The notes beneath the pieces were generated by a model. The model saw only the letters and a program-made list of their open reading frames with translations. It had not been told where the DNA came from and made no database searches. A stretch of DNA of 64,000 bases from an archaeon (GTDB lineage: Archaea > Asgardarchaeota > Thorarchaeia > Thorarchaeales > Thorarchaeaceae): positions 1 through 64,000 of the forward strand of contig JAJRZD010000020.1 of assembly GCA_024275415.1 (NCBI GenBank). Reading direction: 5' to 3'. Below, piece by piece: positions 1-9,615 of the stretch. Both the position numbers and the translations under genes were made by a program. How positions within the stretch are numbered: the first letter of the stretch is position 1; the number at the start of each line of letters is the position of its first letter.

Positions 1-300
1 AGCACTACGCTGTCCGATAGAGTGGAGTCGTTTCTCTGCATGGTGTGGATTGGGACATAGAACGATCGCTCGTGCTCTGAAATCAGAAACCACTCGATTA
101 AGCACTGAGATCTCTGCGATCTCCAACCCCTCATCGAAATCATTTGTTTGTAGTATCTGACTTTCTCCTCTTATGAGACCACGCTCGACCGCCTCCTTCT
201 GGAATTCTGTAAGCTGTGCAACCCCTTGCCTCCGTAGAATCTCCAACAATCGAGGAGAGGTATGCATCAATTCCAGCTCCCTTAATGTGCTCAAGGTCAT
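1..300 (-). CDS. Partial Ski2/DEAD-like helicase N-terminus with degenerate P-loop (runs off window)
   Basis: Open frame from ATG at 300 to window edge: MTLSTLRELELMHTSPRLLEILRRQGVAQLTEFQKEAVERGLIRGESQILQTNDFDEGLEIAEISVLNRVV...RAIVLCPNPHHAEKRLHSIGQR; helicase Q-motif/motif Ia-like spacing. Confidence 0.6.
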   Translation of the reverse strand, partial: MTLSTLRELELMHTSPRLLEILRRQGVAQLTEFQKEAVERGLIRGESQILQTNDFDEGLEIAEISVLNRVVSDFRARAIVLCPNPHHAEKRLHSIGQRSA

Positions 301-556
301 TGGTCTCCTTTATCAGAAATATACATTTGTTCTTTTAGTACATTACTTTTCCTATAGGTGTGCTATTTTTCGAATAAATCATCCTTTTATATTGATTTTG
401 TTCTATAATTCGAAGTGTGCCATTGGTCGCCCTCCCAATACAGTACAATCCTCATCATTCGCACATAACATAAGAGTAATTATTCCCCACTTCACAGGAC
501 AAACCATCCTAAACACCGAAACAGGTCACATCCCTGTTTCACGAGGCTTGGATGTA

Positions 557-1297
557 ATGGCTTTCGTAGCAACTAAAGATAGCAGCTTCAAGGTAATACT
601 AAAAGAAGGGTTCAAGATCAAACCGGGCTCCGTGTTCATATGCGGGTTCCATGGCTTAGGCGAGGTCGGATTCCTGAGCACTGCACACCTTACTCGAACC
701 CTAGAAGCAGAACGGATTGGATTCATCAAGAGCGATATGTTACCTCTTTTCGTGTCAATGGAGAACGAGAAGCTTCTTCTTCCCTTCGAGCTATACTTCT
801 ACGAAGAGAAGGACATGGTCTTTTTTGTCCCAAGGTTTCAACCTCACCAAAGTGAGCAATGGGGATTCATTGAACGGTTGGTAGACTGGATAGTGGAGCA
901 GAAGTTCGCAGAGGTGTTACTTCTTGGCGGGTTGGACTCCAGCTTCAAGGAAGATGAAGAGGATATGAGGTGCGTTCCTACCAGCTCGTATGCAGATCGA
1001 CTTGAGAAATGGTCAGTGCCGCTTCTTGAAGAAGGGCTCTTCGTTGCAGGACCATTAGCGCTGTTGCTTGCGGAACTGGAGATACGCAGTGCCCCAGGCA
1101 TAGGGCTTCTCACATACGCGACACGAGGAAGACCTGACCCACGTTCAGCTGCGACAATGCTTGAGAAAATCAACGAGGTCTATGGTGTCAGCGCCAATGT
1201 GGACCAGTTGATCGAGGAGAGCAAGGAGATCGAACGATTGGAGAAGATGCGCAAGTCCATTGAGGCTGATGCTGATCCATCCCAGATGTACCTCTAA
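557..1297 (+). CDS. PAC2-family (proteasome assembly chaperone 2-like) protein
   Basis: ORF 173..1297, internal ATG at 557 (MAFVATKDSSFKV...) is the likely start because the upstream part is antisense to the helicase; GxxGxGxVGxL and LLLGG motifs typical of PAC2. Confidence 0.75.
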   Translation: MAFVATKDSSFKVILKEGFKIKPGSVFICGFHGLGEVGFLSTAHLTRTLEAERIGFIKSDMLPLFVSMENEKLLLPFELYFYEEKDMVFFVPRFQPHQSEQWGFIERLVDWIVEQKFAEVLLLGGLDSSFKEDEEDMRCVPTSSYADRLEKWSVPLLEEGLFVAGPLALLLAELEIRSAPGIGLLTYATRGRPDPRSAATMLEKINEVYGVSANVDQLIEESKEIERLEKMRKSIEADADPSQMYL

Positions 1298-1417
1298 GGA
1301 CAGAGAGAGGGGCTATAAAGGATCATAGACCCCTCTGTTAGTGGCTATAAATAAAAGTACGAAGTTCACAGAGAAAGCATCAGAAATAGACATGACCTGA
1401 AAACAGAGGATTGATAA

Positions 1418-2629
1418 ATGACGGATTACGATGTAATTGTTGTAGGTGGAGGCCCTTCAGGATCAACTACTGCCAGAAGAGCATCTCAGCATGGGCTTTC
1501 AGTGTTACTGCTTGATAAAGCAGAATTCCCGAGGTTGAAGCCTTGTGCAGGAGGCATCACTGAACCAGCAGAACAGGCATTAGATTTCAGTCTCGAAGAG
1601 GTCTTTCAGAGAAGAATGTATGGCCCGATGCTTTTTGCACCCTCTGGACTCAGGGTTGATTGCACACGTCCAAAAAGAACTGGAGGGATGGTCATGCGAG
1701 AAGATTTCGATAATCTGCTACTTCGGAAAGCAGAGGAGGCAGGTGCCGAAATCAGAGAAGGTGAAAAAGTGACAGGTGTTGTTGAGTCTACGAATAGTGT
1801 GCAGGTCAAAACCTCAGCAGGAAAACAGTATTCAGCCGCCTATCTTGTAGGTGCGGATGGAATCAATAGTATAGTAGCAAAACGCCTTGGGTTCTATGAT
1901 GGGTGGAGAGGAGAAACAGCAGCTGTGGCGATAGAGGTAGAAGCAGAAGTGGATGAGGAAACCGTGACCCGTATCTGTGGAGTGCCTTATGATGAGGAAG
2001 GCGCCGCATTCCACATCTATTTCGGTCCTGTTCCCTATGGCTATGTATGGTGTTTTCCAAAACGATCGGTATTAAGCATGGGGGCAGGGTGCCGACAGGA
2101 CAAAGCACAGAATATGAGAGCCAACTTCAATGCATGGTTTGAAGAGTTCAAGAAAAAACACAACATCCAGCCAAAGATACTATCAGATACATCAGCAAGA
2201 CTGCCGTTTTACGAAGCTGCAAAGACCACGGTGAAAGGGAGAGCACTCGTAGTCGGCGATGCAGCAGGCTTTGTCAATCCCTTTGACGGTGAAGGGATAC
2301 AGATGGCGGTCAAGTCAGGGGTGATCGCTGCCCAAGCACTCCAAGAAGCTGTCGAGTCAAATGATCCGAGTAACCTTATGAACTATGAGAAGCGGTGGAA
2401 ATCTCAATTCAATGATACTCTAAAGGTAGGGAAACGTATTGCGTCACTCTTGTTCAAGAGCGAGAAGAACATGGAAACAATCTGTAGGCTTGGAGCTGAG
2501 GATGAGGTCATCAATGAATTGATGTACAAGCTGATAGCAAGTGAGGGTTCATATGGTAAACATTTCAGAGATCTGATCAAAAGAATCCTTCTCAAACATC
2601 CGAGAGCTGGTCTTTCTCTCTACCTATGA
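1418..2629 (+). CDS. Geranylgeranyl reductase family FAD-dependent oxidoreductase
   Basis: N-terminal DVIVVGGGPSGSTTARRAS dinucleotide-binding motif; GDAAGFVNPFDGEGIQMAVKSG motif. Confidence 0.9.
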   Translation: MTDYDVIVVGGGPSGSTTARRASQHGLSVLLLDKAEFPRLKPCAGGITEPAEQALDFSLEEVFQRRMYGPMLFAPSGLRVDCTRPKRTGGMVMREDFDNLLLRKAEEAGAEIREGEKVTGVVESTNSVQVKTSAGKQYSAAYLVGADGINSIVAKRLGFYDGWRGETAAVAIEVEAEVDEETVTRICGVPYDEEGAAFHIYFGPVPYGYVWCFPKRSVLSMGAGCRQDKAQNMRANFNAWFEEFKKKHNIQPKILSDTSARLPFYEAAKTTVKGRALVVGDAAGFVNPFDGEGIQMAVKSGVIAAQALQEAVESNDPSNLMNYEKRWKSQFNDTLKVGKRIASLLFKSEKNMETICRLGAEDEVINELMYKLIASEGSYGKHFRDLIKRILLKHPRAGLSLYL

Positions 2630-2643
2630 GAATTGAACAGGGT

Positions 2644-2913
2644 TCATAGGACTTGGTGAGTGAGTGGGCACTCGATGTTAGCAGACCTTGGCCGCCAATA
2701 CACTACCCAAGTCCCATCGTCGGTACGTGAGATGTGAACGTGGTTCTTCATGCTGAGGAATTTAGCCTGTTGGATTGCCTCGACGCTCTTCTCATATTCT
2801 CCATCCAGTCTGTAAAGCTTGCCGCCTAGCAATCTCCATTTGTCAGCTGCCTTGGTATCCAGTATTGTGATGACTTGAAGAACTCCCACAAATCTGTTCT
2901 CGTCATGATGCAT
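2644..2913 (-). CDS. Hypothetical protein (89 aa)
   Basis: ORF only. Confidence 0.4.
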   Translation of the reverse strand: MHHDENRFVGVLQVITILDTKAADKWRLLGGKLYRLDGEYEKSVEAIQQAKFLSMKNHVHISRTDDGTWVVYWRPRSANIECPLTHQVL

Positions 2914-2942
2914 TTAATCAATGCTCTCATTGAGATGCGGCA

Positions 2943-3018
2943 GGAACGATGGTCTGGCCCGATTGTGATACTGCATTGGCTTGCATAGATGTAGTCCATG
3001 TCCGATTACATCATGCGA
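2943..3018 (+). pseudogene. Decayed tRNA-Val-like copy
   Basis: TGGTCTGGCCCGATTGTGATACTGCATTG closely matches the tRNA-Val D-arm/anticodon stem at 3094, but acceptor and anticodon stems are broken. Confidence 0.5.
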
Positions 3019-3093
3019 TATCCGCTGGTGGTGTTTTCTTTGTACTCTGACACAATCCTTTTATTTGCAATACAGCCGAAGAGATGATGGCAT

Positions 3094-3171
3094 GGGCCGG
3101 TGGTCTAGCCCGGCTATGATACCGCATTGACAGTGCGGTGGTCACGTGTTCAAATCACGTCCGGCCCACCA
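3094..3171 (+). tRNA. tRNA-Val (GAC), CCA encoded
   Basis: GGGCCGG...CCGGCCC acceptor, CCGCA-TTGACAG-TGCGG anticodon arm, T-loop TTCAAAT. Confidence 0.92.
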
Positions 3172-3984
3172 CTTTCGCGGAATATCCTTGTCCGAGTACA
3201 TTTATCCCTACGCTTGAATTCCTCAAAGATCTCGGAAGCTTCTTCCGTTCTTCCTAACTTGTTTACCGCAACAGATAGCCATACCCACGCCATTGAATTT
3301 TCATATCCACAGTCAATAGAACGTCTAAACAAGTTCTCTATCTCAGCCCAATCTCGGAAGAAAAGCGCCATCTCTCCACAGTGAAACCATGTTTATCCAT
3401 AGAGAGGATTCAACTGGGCCGATTGAGTCAGAACTTCCATCGCTTCATCTAATAGATCATATTGGTCTAATGCATCTCGTTCTTCTCCTAGGAGGATGAT
3501 TATTACTTCCGCTAAACTAGTGAGAAGCTCATGATTGAGAGGAACCAGTCGAAGCTGCTCTTAATATCCGGACTGCATCACGAAGCCTATCATGACGCAT
3601 GAGGAATCTGCCATAGTCTGCTTGGATTTCTGAAAATTCTGGGGCAATTTGAGCCGCACGATAAAGTGCGCGTTCAGCCTCTTTCAAGTCGCTCTTCTCG
3701 GTTAGCAGGAGAGAGATGTTGTGCAGCGCCTCTTCATTGTCCAGACCCAATGCCAAAGCTTCGTCCAAAGCCTCAAGACCTTGCTCAGGCTCATTAAGCA
3801 TCATGTAACAGAATCCGACATCATTGTAAACTACTGGGTCTGGCTCTGTCATCTCCATTACTCGGCCCAACACATTGATAGCTTTTCGATATTCACCATT
3901 TGCCACAAGTCCCTGAGATGTTTCATACAGCCGTTAGAACTCTCGAAGTAACGAGATTGAATACTCGGGGTCATCACTACTCAT
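3150..3984 (-). pseudogene. Disrupted tetratricopeptide-repeat protein
   Basis: ATG at 3984 after GGAGGTG; MSSDDPEYSISLLREF*RLYETSQGLVANGEYRKAINVLG...; in-frame TAA 3934-3936, frameshift near 3530-3560, in-frame TAA 3393-3395 (LNPLYG*TWFHCGEM). Confidence 0.7.
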
Positions 3985-4301
3985 CGTCCCACCTCCAGTA
4001 CCACCCAAGACAAATTGGTGACGATACAGAAGAAACCATGGAATCCAGCTTATACCTGCATGCTTTGTTCGTCAACAGAGAAGTCAGAATGTAGTGTTGA
4101 TAGGACAAGAAAAAGACATACATAACCTACCTTGTTCCTGCTACAGGTGGTTGAGCAACAGGTTCTGCAAACCTAACTCGTACCAGTCCGCTCTGCACTT
4201 TGGTCAAAAAAAGAAGGGACACGACCCCACAAGATGATTCAAAAGCAGGATATTCTTGTTTCCGCAATCCTTGCAAGGTCGTGGTTTAGGAGCGGGCTCC
4301 C

Positions 4302-6950
4302 TTATGTTCTTACATCTGCATCTTTGTATTGAGCAGGGTTTTCGTCAAAGGTCTTCTTGCAGACAGCTGCACAGAAGTAGTACCTCTTACCATCATAGTC
4401 GCTGTAGAGTTCTGCTGTTGCAGTGTCCACATCCATCTTGCATATCGGATCGACTGCTACCACAGGCTCTGCCGTTTCGGAGGGTTCATGATCCGATGTG
4501 TCATCATCATGCTGTCCTGGAGTGTATCTACCTAACAACAACGAGTTCGTAACGACGCTGACACTTGAGAATGCCATTGCAAGAGCAGCAAATTCTGGCA
4601 CTAGGACAATGCCCGTGGATGGATACAGTACTCCAGCTGCAAGGGGCAGTAGTGCAATATTATAGACAAGAGCCCAGAAGAAGTTCTGTTTGATCTTCGC
4701 CATGGTCTTCTTTCCTAATTTGATTGCTTCTACAACATCTATGAGATCATCCTTCACTAGTACGATATCGCCTGTTTCCACAGAAACATCAGTGCCCGAA
4801 CCAAGAGCGATCCCTACGTCCGATTGTGCTAGGGCAGGAGCGTCATTCACTCCGTCACCAGTCATGGCAACCACTCTGCCTTCATCTTGTAGGCTCTTGA
4901 CCTTGCTGGCCTTGTCACCCGGCATCACTTCTGCAAGTACGTTGTTGATCCCAACGGATCTTGCTATCGCACGGGCAGTGCGCTCTTTGTCCCCTGTGAT
5001 CATCAGGACTTCAATGCCCATCTTCTGAAGCAGTGATACTGCTTCTCCGGAGCTTTCCTTTAGGGTGTCTGCTATGGCCAGCAGTGCTAACGGCTTCCCG
5101 TCCTTGCCTGCATAGACTGTAGTCTTGCCTTCCTCTTGGAGGGTCTGAACCTGCTCTTGGAGTTCGCTAATGTCAATCCCATTATCTGTCATGAAACGAT
5201 CATTTCCAATGAGGATGGTTGACCCCTCAACGACCGCACTGACGCCCTGTCCAGTAATCGAGATGAACTCTGTCGATTCCGGAATTGAGATGCCCGCGGC
5301 CTCAGTGTATTGTACGATTGCCTCGGCTAGAGGATGCTCGCTGTTCTTTTCAACTGCAGCGACAAGTCGTAACACATCGGTAGTTTCGACATCTGCGGCG
5401 ACTACCACATCTGTGACGGTGGGCCTTCCGACAGTGAGTGTGCCTGTTTTATCGAAGACCACTGTGTCCACTTTTGGAATGAGTTCGAGACCTGCACCAG
5501 TTTTGATAAGGATTCCATGCTCAGCTCCAGTACCGATTCCGACCATGAGCGATGTAGGTGTTGCAAGACCTAAAGCACATGGACATGCGGCAACAAGAAC
5601 TGCAATCATGAAACTGAGTGACAGTACCCAGTCAGGTATGAGATACAACCACACAAGGAAAGTTGTAGCAGCCAAGACCATGACTATTGGGACAAAGACT
5701 CCAGCAATTGCGTCAGCCTTACGCTGAATAGGGGGTTTCTGTGTCTGTGCTTCTTCTACCAAGCGAACAATCTGGGAAAGAACCGTGTCCTGTCCAACCT
5801 TGGTCGCTTTGATCTTGAGTACACCATTCTTGTTGATAGTGGATCCAATCACAACATCACCGGTCTTCTTGCTCACAGGGATTGACTCCCCGGTGACCAT
5901 GGACTCGTCAACTGACGACTGGCCTTCGATTACCTCACCATCAACTGGAATCTTCTCACCAGGTCTTACAAGGAGTATGTCATCCACCTCAACATCCTCG
6001 ATGGGGATTGTAATCTCTTCACCATCGCGGATGACTACCGCTACCTTAGCTTGGAGATCCAGCAGTTTTCTGATAGCCCTCGAAGTGCGCCCCTTGGCGA
6101 ATGCTTCTAGGAACCTACCTAGGATAATGAAGGTAATCAATAGAGCTGCAGTGTCATAGAATGCGACATAACCTACCAGTACAAAGGTTGCTGCAACGGA
6201 ATAGAAGTATGCCGCGCTTGTCCCTAGCATGATCAGTGTGTCCATGTTCGCCTTTCCATGTCTTGCTGCCCGAAAGCTCGACTTGTAAAACGGATAGCCA
6301 GCAATGAACTGAATTGGTGTTGTTAGTATGAAATTCATGACTTCTGGAGAAACTCCCGGAGGAAGAAATGGACTCAGTATTGCTGGCGCCAGAGTCAGAA
6401 TGAGAACTGGTATACTGAGCACGAGAGAGAAAATGAGTAGCCTCATATAGTAACGAATCTCACGCCCACGTGCTGAAGCCTCCCGGTCAGCCTCAGTAGC
6501 ACCATGCTCGGATGCCTCAAAACCGAGTCTTTCCAGTTCACGTCGCACGATTCGAAACGTGACCAAACTATCGTCATATTCCACAAGCAGTCTGCCCTTA
6601 TCCTCAAAGGCCCTGACATCGATGACACCATTGATGCCCTTGACTTGCTCAATTATTTGTTCCCATTGCTCTGCACTTGGCTGTGGAGTCAGTGTGATCA
6701 TCATTCTTGCTCGTACAGCTCGGTATCCAGTGGATTCTATTGCCTTCTCTAGGGCGGTTCGATCAATCTTATCTGACCGGTATTCCACAAACGCTTTCTC
6801 ATCGAGTAGGTTCACCGAAACTCGGATGACACCATCTTGGTTTGCAATAGCCTTCTCAATGGTACTTACGCACGAGGCACAATGCATCCCTTCGATTTTA
6901 AGCGAAGCTTGTGTTTTATGGTCAGAAGCCTCAACTGTCTTATTCATCAT
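4302..6950 (-). CDS. copA: Heavy-metal (Cu+) P1B-type ATPase with N-terminal HMA and C-terminal YHS domain
   Basis: [37 protein letters not shown]-terminal [36 protein letters not shown]. Confidence 0.95.
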   Translation of the reverse strand: MMNKTVEASDHKTQASLKIEGMHCASCVSTIEKAIANQDGVIRVSVNLLDEKAFVEYRSDKIDRTALEKAIESTGYRAVRARMMITLTPQPSAEQWEQIIEQVKGINGVIDVRAFEDKGRLLVEYDDSLVTFRIVRRELERLGFEASEHGATEADREASARGREIRYYMRLLIFSLVLSIPVLILTLAPAILSPFLPPGVSPEVMNFILTTPIQFIAGYPFYKSSFRAARHGKANMDTLIMLGTSAAYFYSVAATFVLVGYVAFYDTAALLITFIILGRFLEAFAKGRTSRAIRKLLDLQAKVAVVIRDGEEITIPIEDVEVDDILLVRPGEKIPVDGEVIEGQSSVDESMVTGESIPVSKKTGDVVIGSTINKNGVLKIKATKVGQDTVLSQIVRLVEEAQTQKPPIQRKADAIAGVFVPIVMVLAATTFLVWLYLIPDWVLSLSFMIAVLVAACPCALGLATPTSLMVGIGTGAEHGILIKTGAGLELIPKVDTVVFDKTGTLTVGRPTVTDVVVAADVETTDVLRLVAAVEKNSEHPLAEAIVQYTEAAGISIPESTEFISITGQGVSAVVEGSTILIGNDRFMTDNGIDISELQEQVQTLQEEGKTTVYAGKDGKPLALLAIADTLKESSGEAVSLLQKMGIEVLMITGDKERTARAIARSVGINNVLAEVMPGDKASKVKSLQDEGRVVAMTGDGVNDAPALAQSDVGIALGSGTDVSVETGDIVLVKDDLIDVVEAIKLGKKTMAKIKQNFFWALVYNIALLPLAAGVLYPSTGIVLVPEFAALAMAFSSVSVVTNSLLLGRYTPGQHDDDTSDHEPSETAEPVVAVDPICKMDVDTATAELYSDYDGKRYYFCAAVCKKTFDENPAQYKDADVRT

Positions 6951-7013
6951 ATCACCTTCCTAATTGGAATCTTAACTATACTGACTTTCTGTAGAAGGTA
7001 GTATTTATCCTTT

Positions 7014-7083
7014 GCGATATATCTATGGCGATATATTTATAGGCATTTGTGTGTTGGAATCTATAGCGGTCTAGATATATCTA
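7014..7083. promoter_or_regulatory. Candidate operator/promoter elements between divergent copA and YHS gene
   Basis: Direct repeats GCGATATAT at 7014 and 7028; perfect 12-bp palindrome TAGATATATCTA at 7072-7083. Confidence 0.45.
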
Positions 7084-7120
7084 CCATGATATGTCCACCG
7101 TGTAATGGAGATGATATGAA

Positions 7121-7267
7121 ATGGCAAAAGATCCAGTTTGCGGAATGGAAGTTGATGAGAGTACTGCTAAATTCACTTCAGAACATATGGGCAAGAAGTT
7201 TTACTTCTGTGCTCAGATGTGTAAGAAGAAATTTGACGAGTCTCCCATGAAGTACATGAAGCACTAG
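7121..7267 (+). CDS. Stand-alone YHS-domain protein (48 aa, not in ORF track)
   Basis: MAKDPVCGMEVDESTAKFTSEHMGKKFYFCAQMCKKKFDESPMKYMKH; GGAG upstream. Confidence 0.85.
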   Translation: MAKDPVCGMEVDESTAKFTSEHMGKKFYFCAQMCKKKFDESPMKYMKH

Positions 7268-7355
7268 TATCAGCACCTCTCTGGAATCGGATGGTCATCC
7301 TACCTGTTATCACATTTCTCCTCTTCTTGAACCCCATCCGATTCCTCCCTTATTT

Positions 7356-7886
7356 TCAGAAAAACATACCTGCGCGTTCAGGAAATCGTTTTCTGAACAG
7401 GTCATGCGCGCTCTTCTCAAGTGAGCGTTGCACATTTTTAATATCGGCATGCATGTCTGTCAAGTTGGGGCGAGTGAAGATAGGGCCAGAAAGAAGTAGG
7501 TCAACATCAACAGTTGATGTGTCATGCGGTGAAACAGGAGTTCTCTTGATGATTGATTCAAGGTTTGACTGAGCTGCTACAGGATCGGACATCGACTCTA
7601 CAAGCTTTTGAACATCCCGTTCATCGAGGGGACGAAGTCCATACTCCGGCGACTCACGCAGTCCTTCAACAATTGAGTTTGTATCGGAAAGTTCGATTCC
7701 GGCCCCTGTGAATTCATAAGGGCTAAGTGGAATCAACTGTAGTTGGAATGCTGAATCGGGACCGACGACGATAATCTCTCCTCGTGGTGTGGTTAACACT
7801 CTCCAGCCTCGTGGAGTGTCTAAGTACTGTTTGAGGATGCGTGGGACAATCTTATCAGCGGGCTCAATTCCAGTCAATGTTCTCAT
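7356..7886 (-). CDS. Hypothetical protein (176 aa)
   Basis: ORF with protein-like composition. Confidence 0.55.
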   Translation of the reverse strand: MRTLTGIEPADKIVPRILKQYLDTPRGWRVLTTPRGEIIVVGPDSAFQLQLIPLSPYEFTGAGIELSDTNSIVEGLRESPEYGLRPLDERDVQKLVESMSDPVAAQSNLESIIKRTPVSPHDTSTVDVDLLLSGPIFTRPNLTDMHADIKNVQRSLEKSAHDLFRKRFPERAGMFF

Positions 7887-7976
7887 TACTACCTTCGAGT
7901 GTTCCCAAGATATTCTTATCGCTAGAACCGGTCAGCACGTTTGGCGCCAAATGTGGTCTTGATTGAAATCTTCCGA

Positions 7977-8348
7977 CTAAGGCCGAACCATAAGAGTTTC
8001 TCCAAGACTTGCAGTGGAAGCGATTCCGCCACGTACAAGCCCACACTCAGAACGTAATGATTCGATAATCGCAGATATCTTGTCTTCAATAACATCTGCC
8101 TGTACGTCCCAACTGAGCCGAGGGTCGAATAGATCCTCATAGCTGAGTGTGTAGGAGAAGTTCAATGAAACTCCTCTAATGCTAACGCCAACCGCTGTGA
8201 AAGTCACCCTTCGTAGGCGTTTCTTATCGTCTAGAAAAGGGCCTCGATAGTAATCGGGACGATATGTTACTATCGCTGCTTTTCTCGCGTAGTGCTCAAA
8301 GTCCTCGTATCGGTCCAGAACAACAGGCTGGATCATGTTCATTTCCAT
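7977..8348 (-). CDS. Hypothetical protein (123 aa)
   Basis: ORF with protein-like composition. Confidence 0.55.
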   Translation of the reverse strand: MEMNMIQPVVLDRYEDFEHYARKAAIVTYRPDYYRGPFLDDKKRLRRVTFTAVGVSIRGVSLNFSYTLSYEDLFDPRLSWDVQADVIEDKISAIIESLRSECGLVRGGIASTASLGETLMVRP

Positions 8349-8379
8349 TCATTTCGCCACCTTTTCACCGGTCCATTAA

Positions 8380-8429
8380 AGGAACCCCCCTCACCCGTTC
8401 ATTTCCACTGGAACTTCCGGGGGGTTCCT
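8380..8429. repeat. 11-bp perfect inverted repeat, 28-nt loop
   Basis: AGGAACCCCCC (8380-8390) / GGGGGGTTCCT (8419-8429). Confidence 0.7.
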
Positions 8430-8534
8430 GCTCTTGCGCGCCTCCCAGCGGGCACTCATACACTATAGTATGTTTTACTATATATAAATATTTTTGTATA
8501 TTTATTTTATTAGATATTATCTTATGTTAATGTG

Positions 8535-8552
8535 TTGGAACACGTGTTCCAA
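8535..8552. promoter_or_regulatory. 18-bp perfect palindrome, candidate operator
   Basis: TTGGAACACGTGTTCCAA next to a very AT-rich TATA-containing stretch. Confidence 0.5.
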
Positions 8553-8589
8553 ATATAGTAGGTAAAAGATGGATGGGATGAAGTGTGAT

Positions 8590-9045
8590 TCAGAAGGATT
8601 CACAAATACGGCGAATCCTACGAATCTGTACGAGTTTCACATAGGCAAAGTACTCGAAGAGCCTACTTACTACACGGGATTTGGCACGGGCGGCAATTGA
8701 CAGAAAGAAGGTATAGCCTTTGACCTCATGGTCGAGAGCCTTGTTGCAGACGAAGATACGGGGATCGGTTTCCTCACGAGAAAGGTCAAAAGGAGTTGAG
8801 TCAGGATCTTCGGACAAAAGGTCAGCATCGGAAATCTCAGAAAGTTCCTCACTTATACCAAATCGCATCATATTACGGATTTTTTCAATCAGTTCGGATT
8901 CAGTTTCAGCAAGGATCTCAAGGAGAGCACGTACTTGAGGCGTTTGGACACCCATGGCAGCCCTGTGATAGTACTGATAGTGATTGGAAACAGTGGTCAG
9001 GGCAATTTTTAACATTGCTTCCACAGGATTCTTTTGAGAACTCAT
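8590..9045 (-). CDS. Helical hypothetical protein, paralogue of the neighbouring gene (ferritin-like fold possible)
   Basis: Shares REETDPRIFVCNKAL... and AKSRVVSRLFEYFAYVKLVQI with 9115..9615. Confidence 0.6.
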   Translation of the reverse strand: MSSQKNPVEAMLKIALTTVSNHYQYYHRAAMGVQTPQVRALLEILAETESELIEKIRNMMRFGISEELSEISDADLLSEDPDSTPFDLSREETDPRIFVCNKALDHEVKGYTFFLSIAARAKSRVVSRLFEYFAYVKLVQIRRIRRICESF

Positions 9046-9114
9046 TGCGCGGTCACTATTACTTCACACACTTGTTGAAATGGTTTTTCATGACCACTCT
9101 TTGTCAGTGAGATG

Positions 9115-9615
9115 TCAGTATCGAGAGCACACCTCACGTAGCTGCTCGATCTGCTTCATCTTCAGATAGGAGATATACTCGAAAAGCCTGCTGACAACCT
9201 CGGACTTTGCCTTTGTTGCTAGGCTGAGATATAGCTTGTACGTCTTAATGCTCTTCTCAAGTGCCCTGTTGCAGACGAAGATACGAGGGTCAGTTTCTTC
9301 TCTGAGCGGATGAAAAGGGGTCGGGTCGGGGATAGCGTCTCTATCGGGAACTCGGGACAACTCCTCCAGTTCATCCAAGATGCCGGTGACCATCATATGC
9401 TGTATCCTTTGAATCAATACGGATTCGGATTTTACAAGGAGCATGAGTAGTGCCTTTACTTCAGGCATCTCGGACTTTTCAGCCGTGGACAAGAAGAACT
9501 TGTGCTGTGATTTTGCGGTGAGGAGCGCGAGCTTGAGATGGGGTGTCAATGACTCTACTTCATTCAATGTCAACAGGTAATGGTAAGCAAAGGGAATGAT
9601 AGGGATTTCTGTCAT
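9115..9615 (-). CDS. Helical hypothetical protein, tandem paralogue
   Basis: Shares REETDPRIFVCNRALE / AKSEVVSRLFEYISYLKMKQI with 8590..9045. Confidence 0.6.
   Translation of the reverse strand: MTEIPIIPFAYHYLLTLNEVESLTPHLKLALLTAKSQHKFFLSTAEKSEMPEVKALLMLLVKSESVLIQRIQHMMVTGILDELEELSRVPDRDAIPDPTPFHPLREETDPRIFVCNRALEKSIKTYKLYLSLATKAKSEVVSRLFEYISYLKMKQIEQLREVCSRY

Noticed and set aside
173-556. N-terminal 128 residues of ORF 173..1297
   Set aside because: Low-complexity, antisense to the helicase-like frame on the minus strand; PAC2 homology begins at ATG 557
3393-3936. Stop-codon recoding or readthrough in the TPR gene
   Set aside because: Both stops are TAA and a frameshift lies between them, so loss of function is simpler
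5170-5727. 185-aa plus-strand ORF inside copA
   Set aside because: Ser/Thr-rich shadow of the P-type ATPase coding strand
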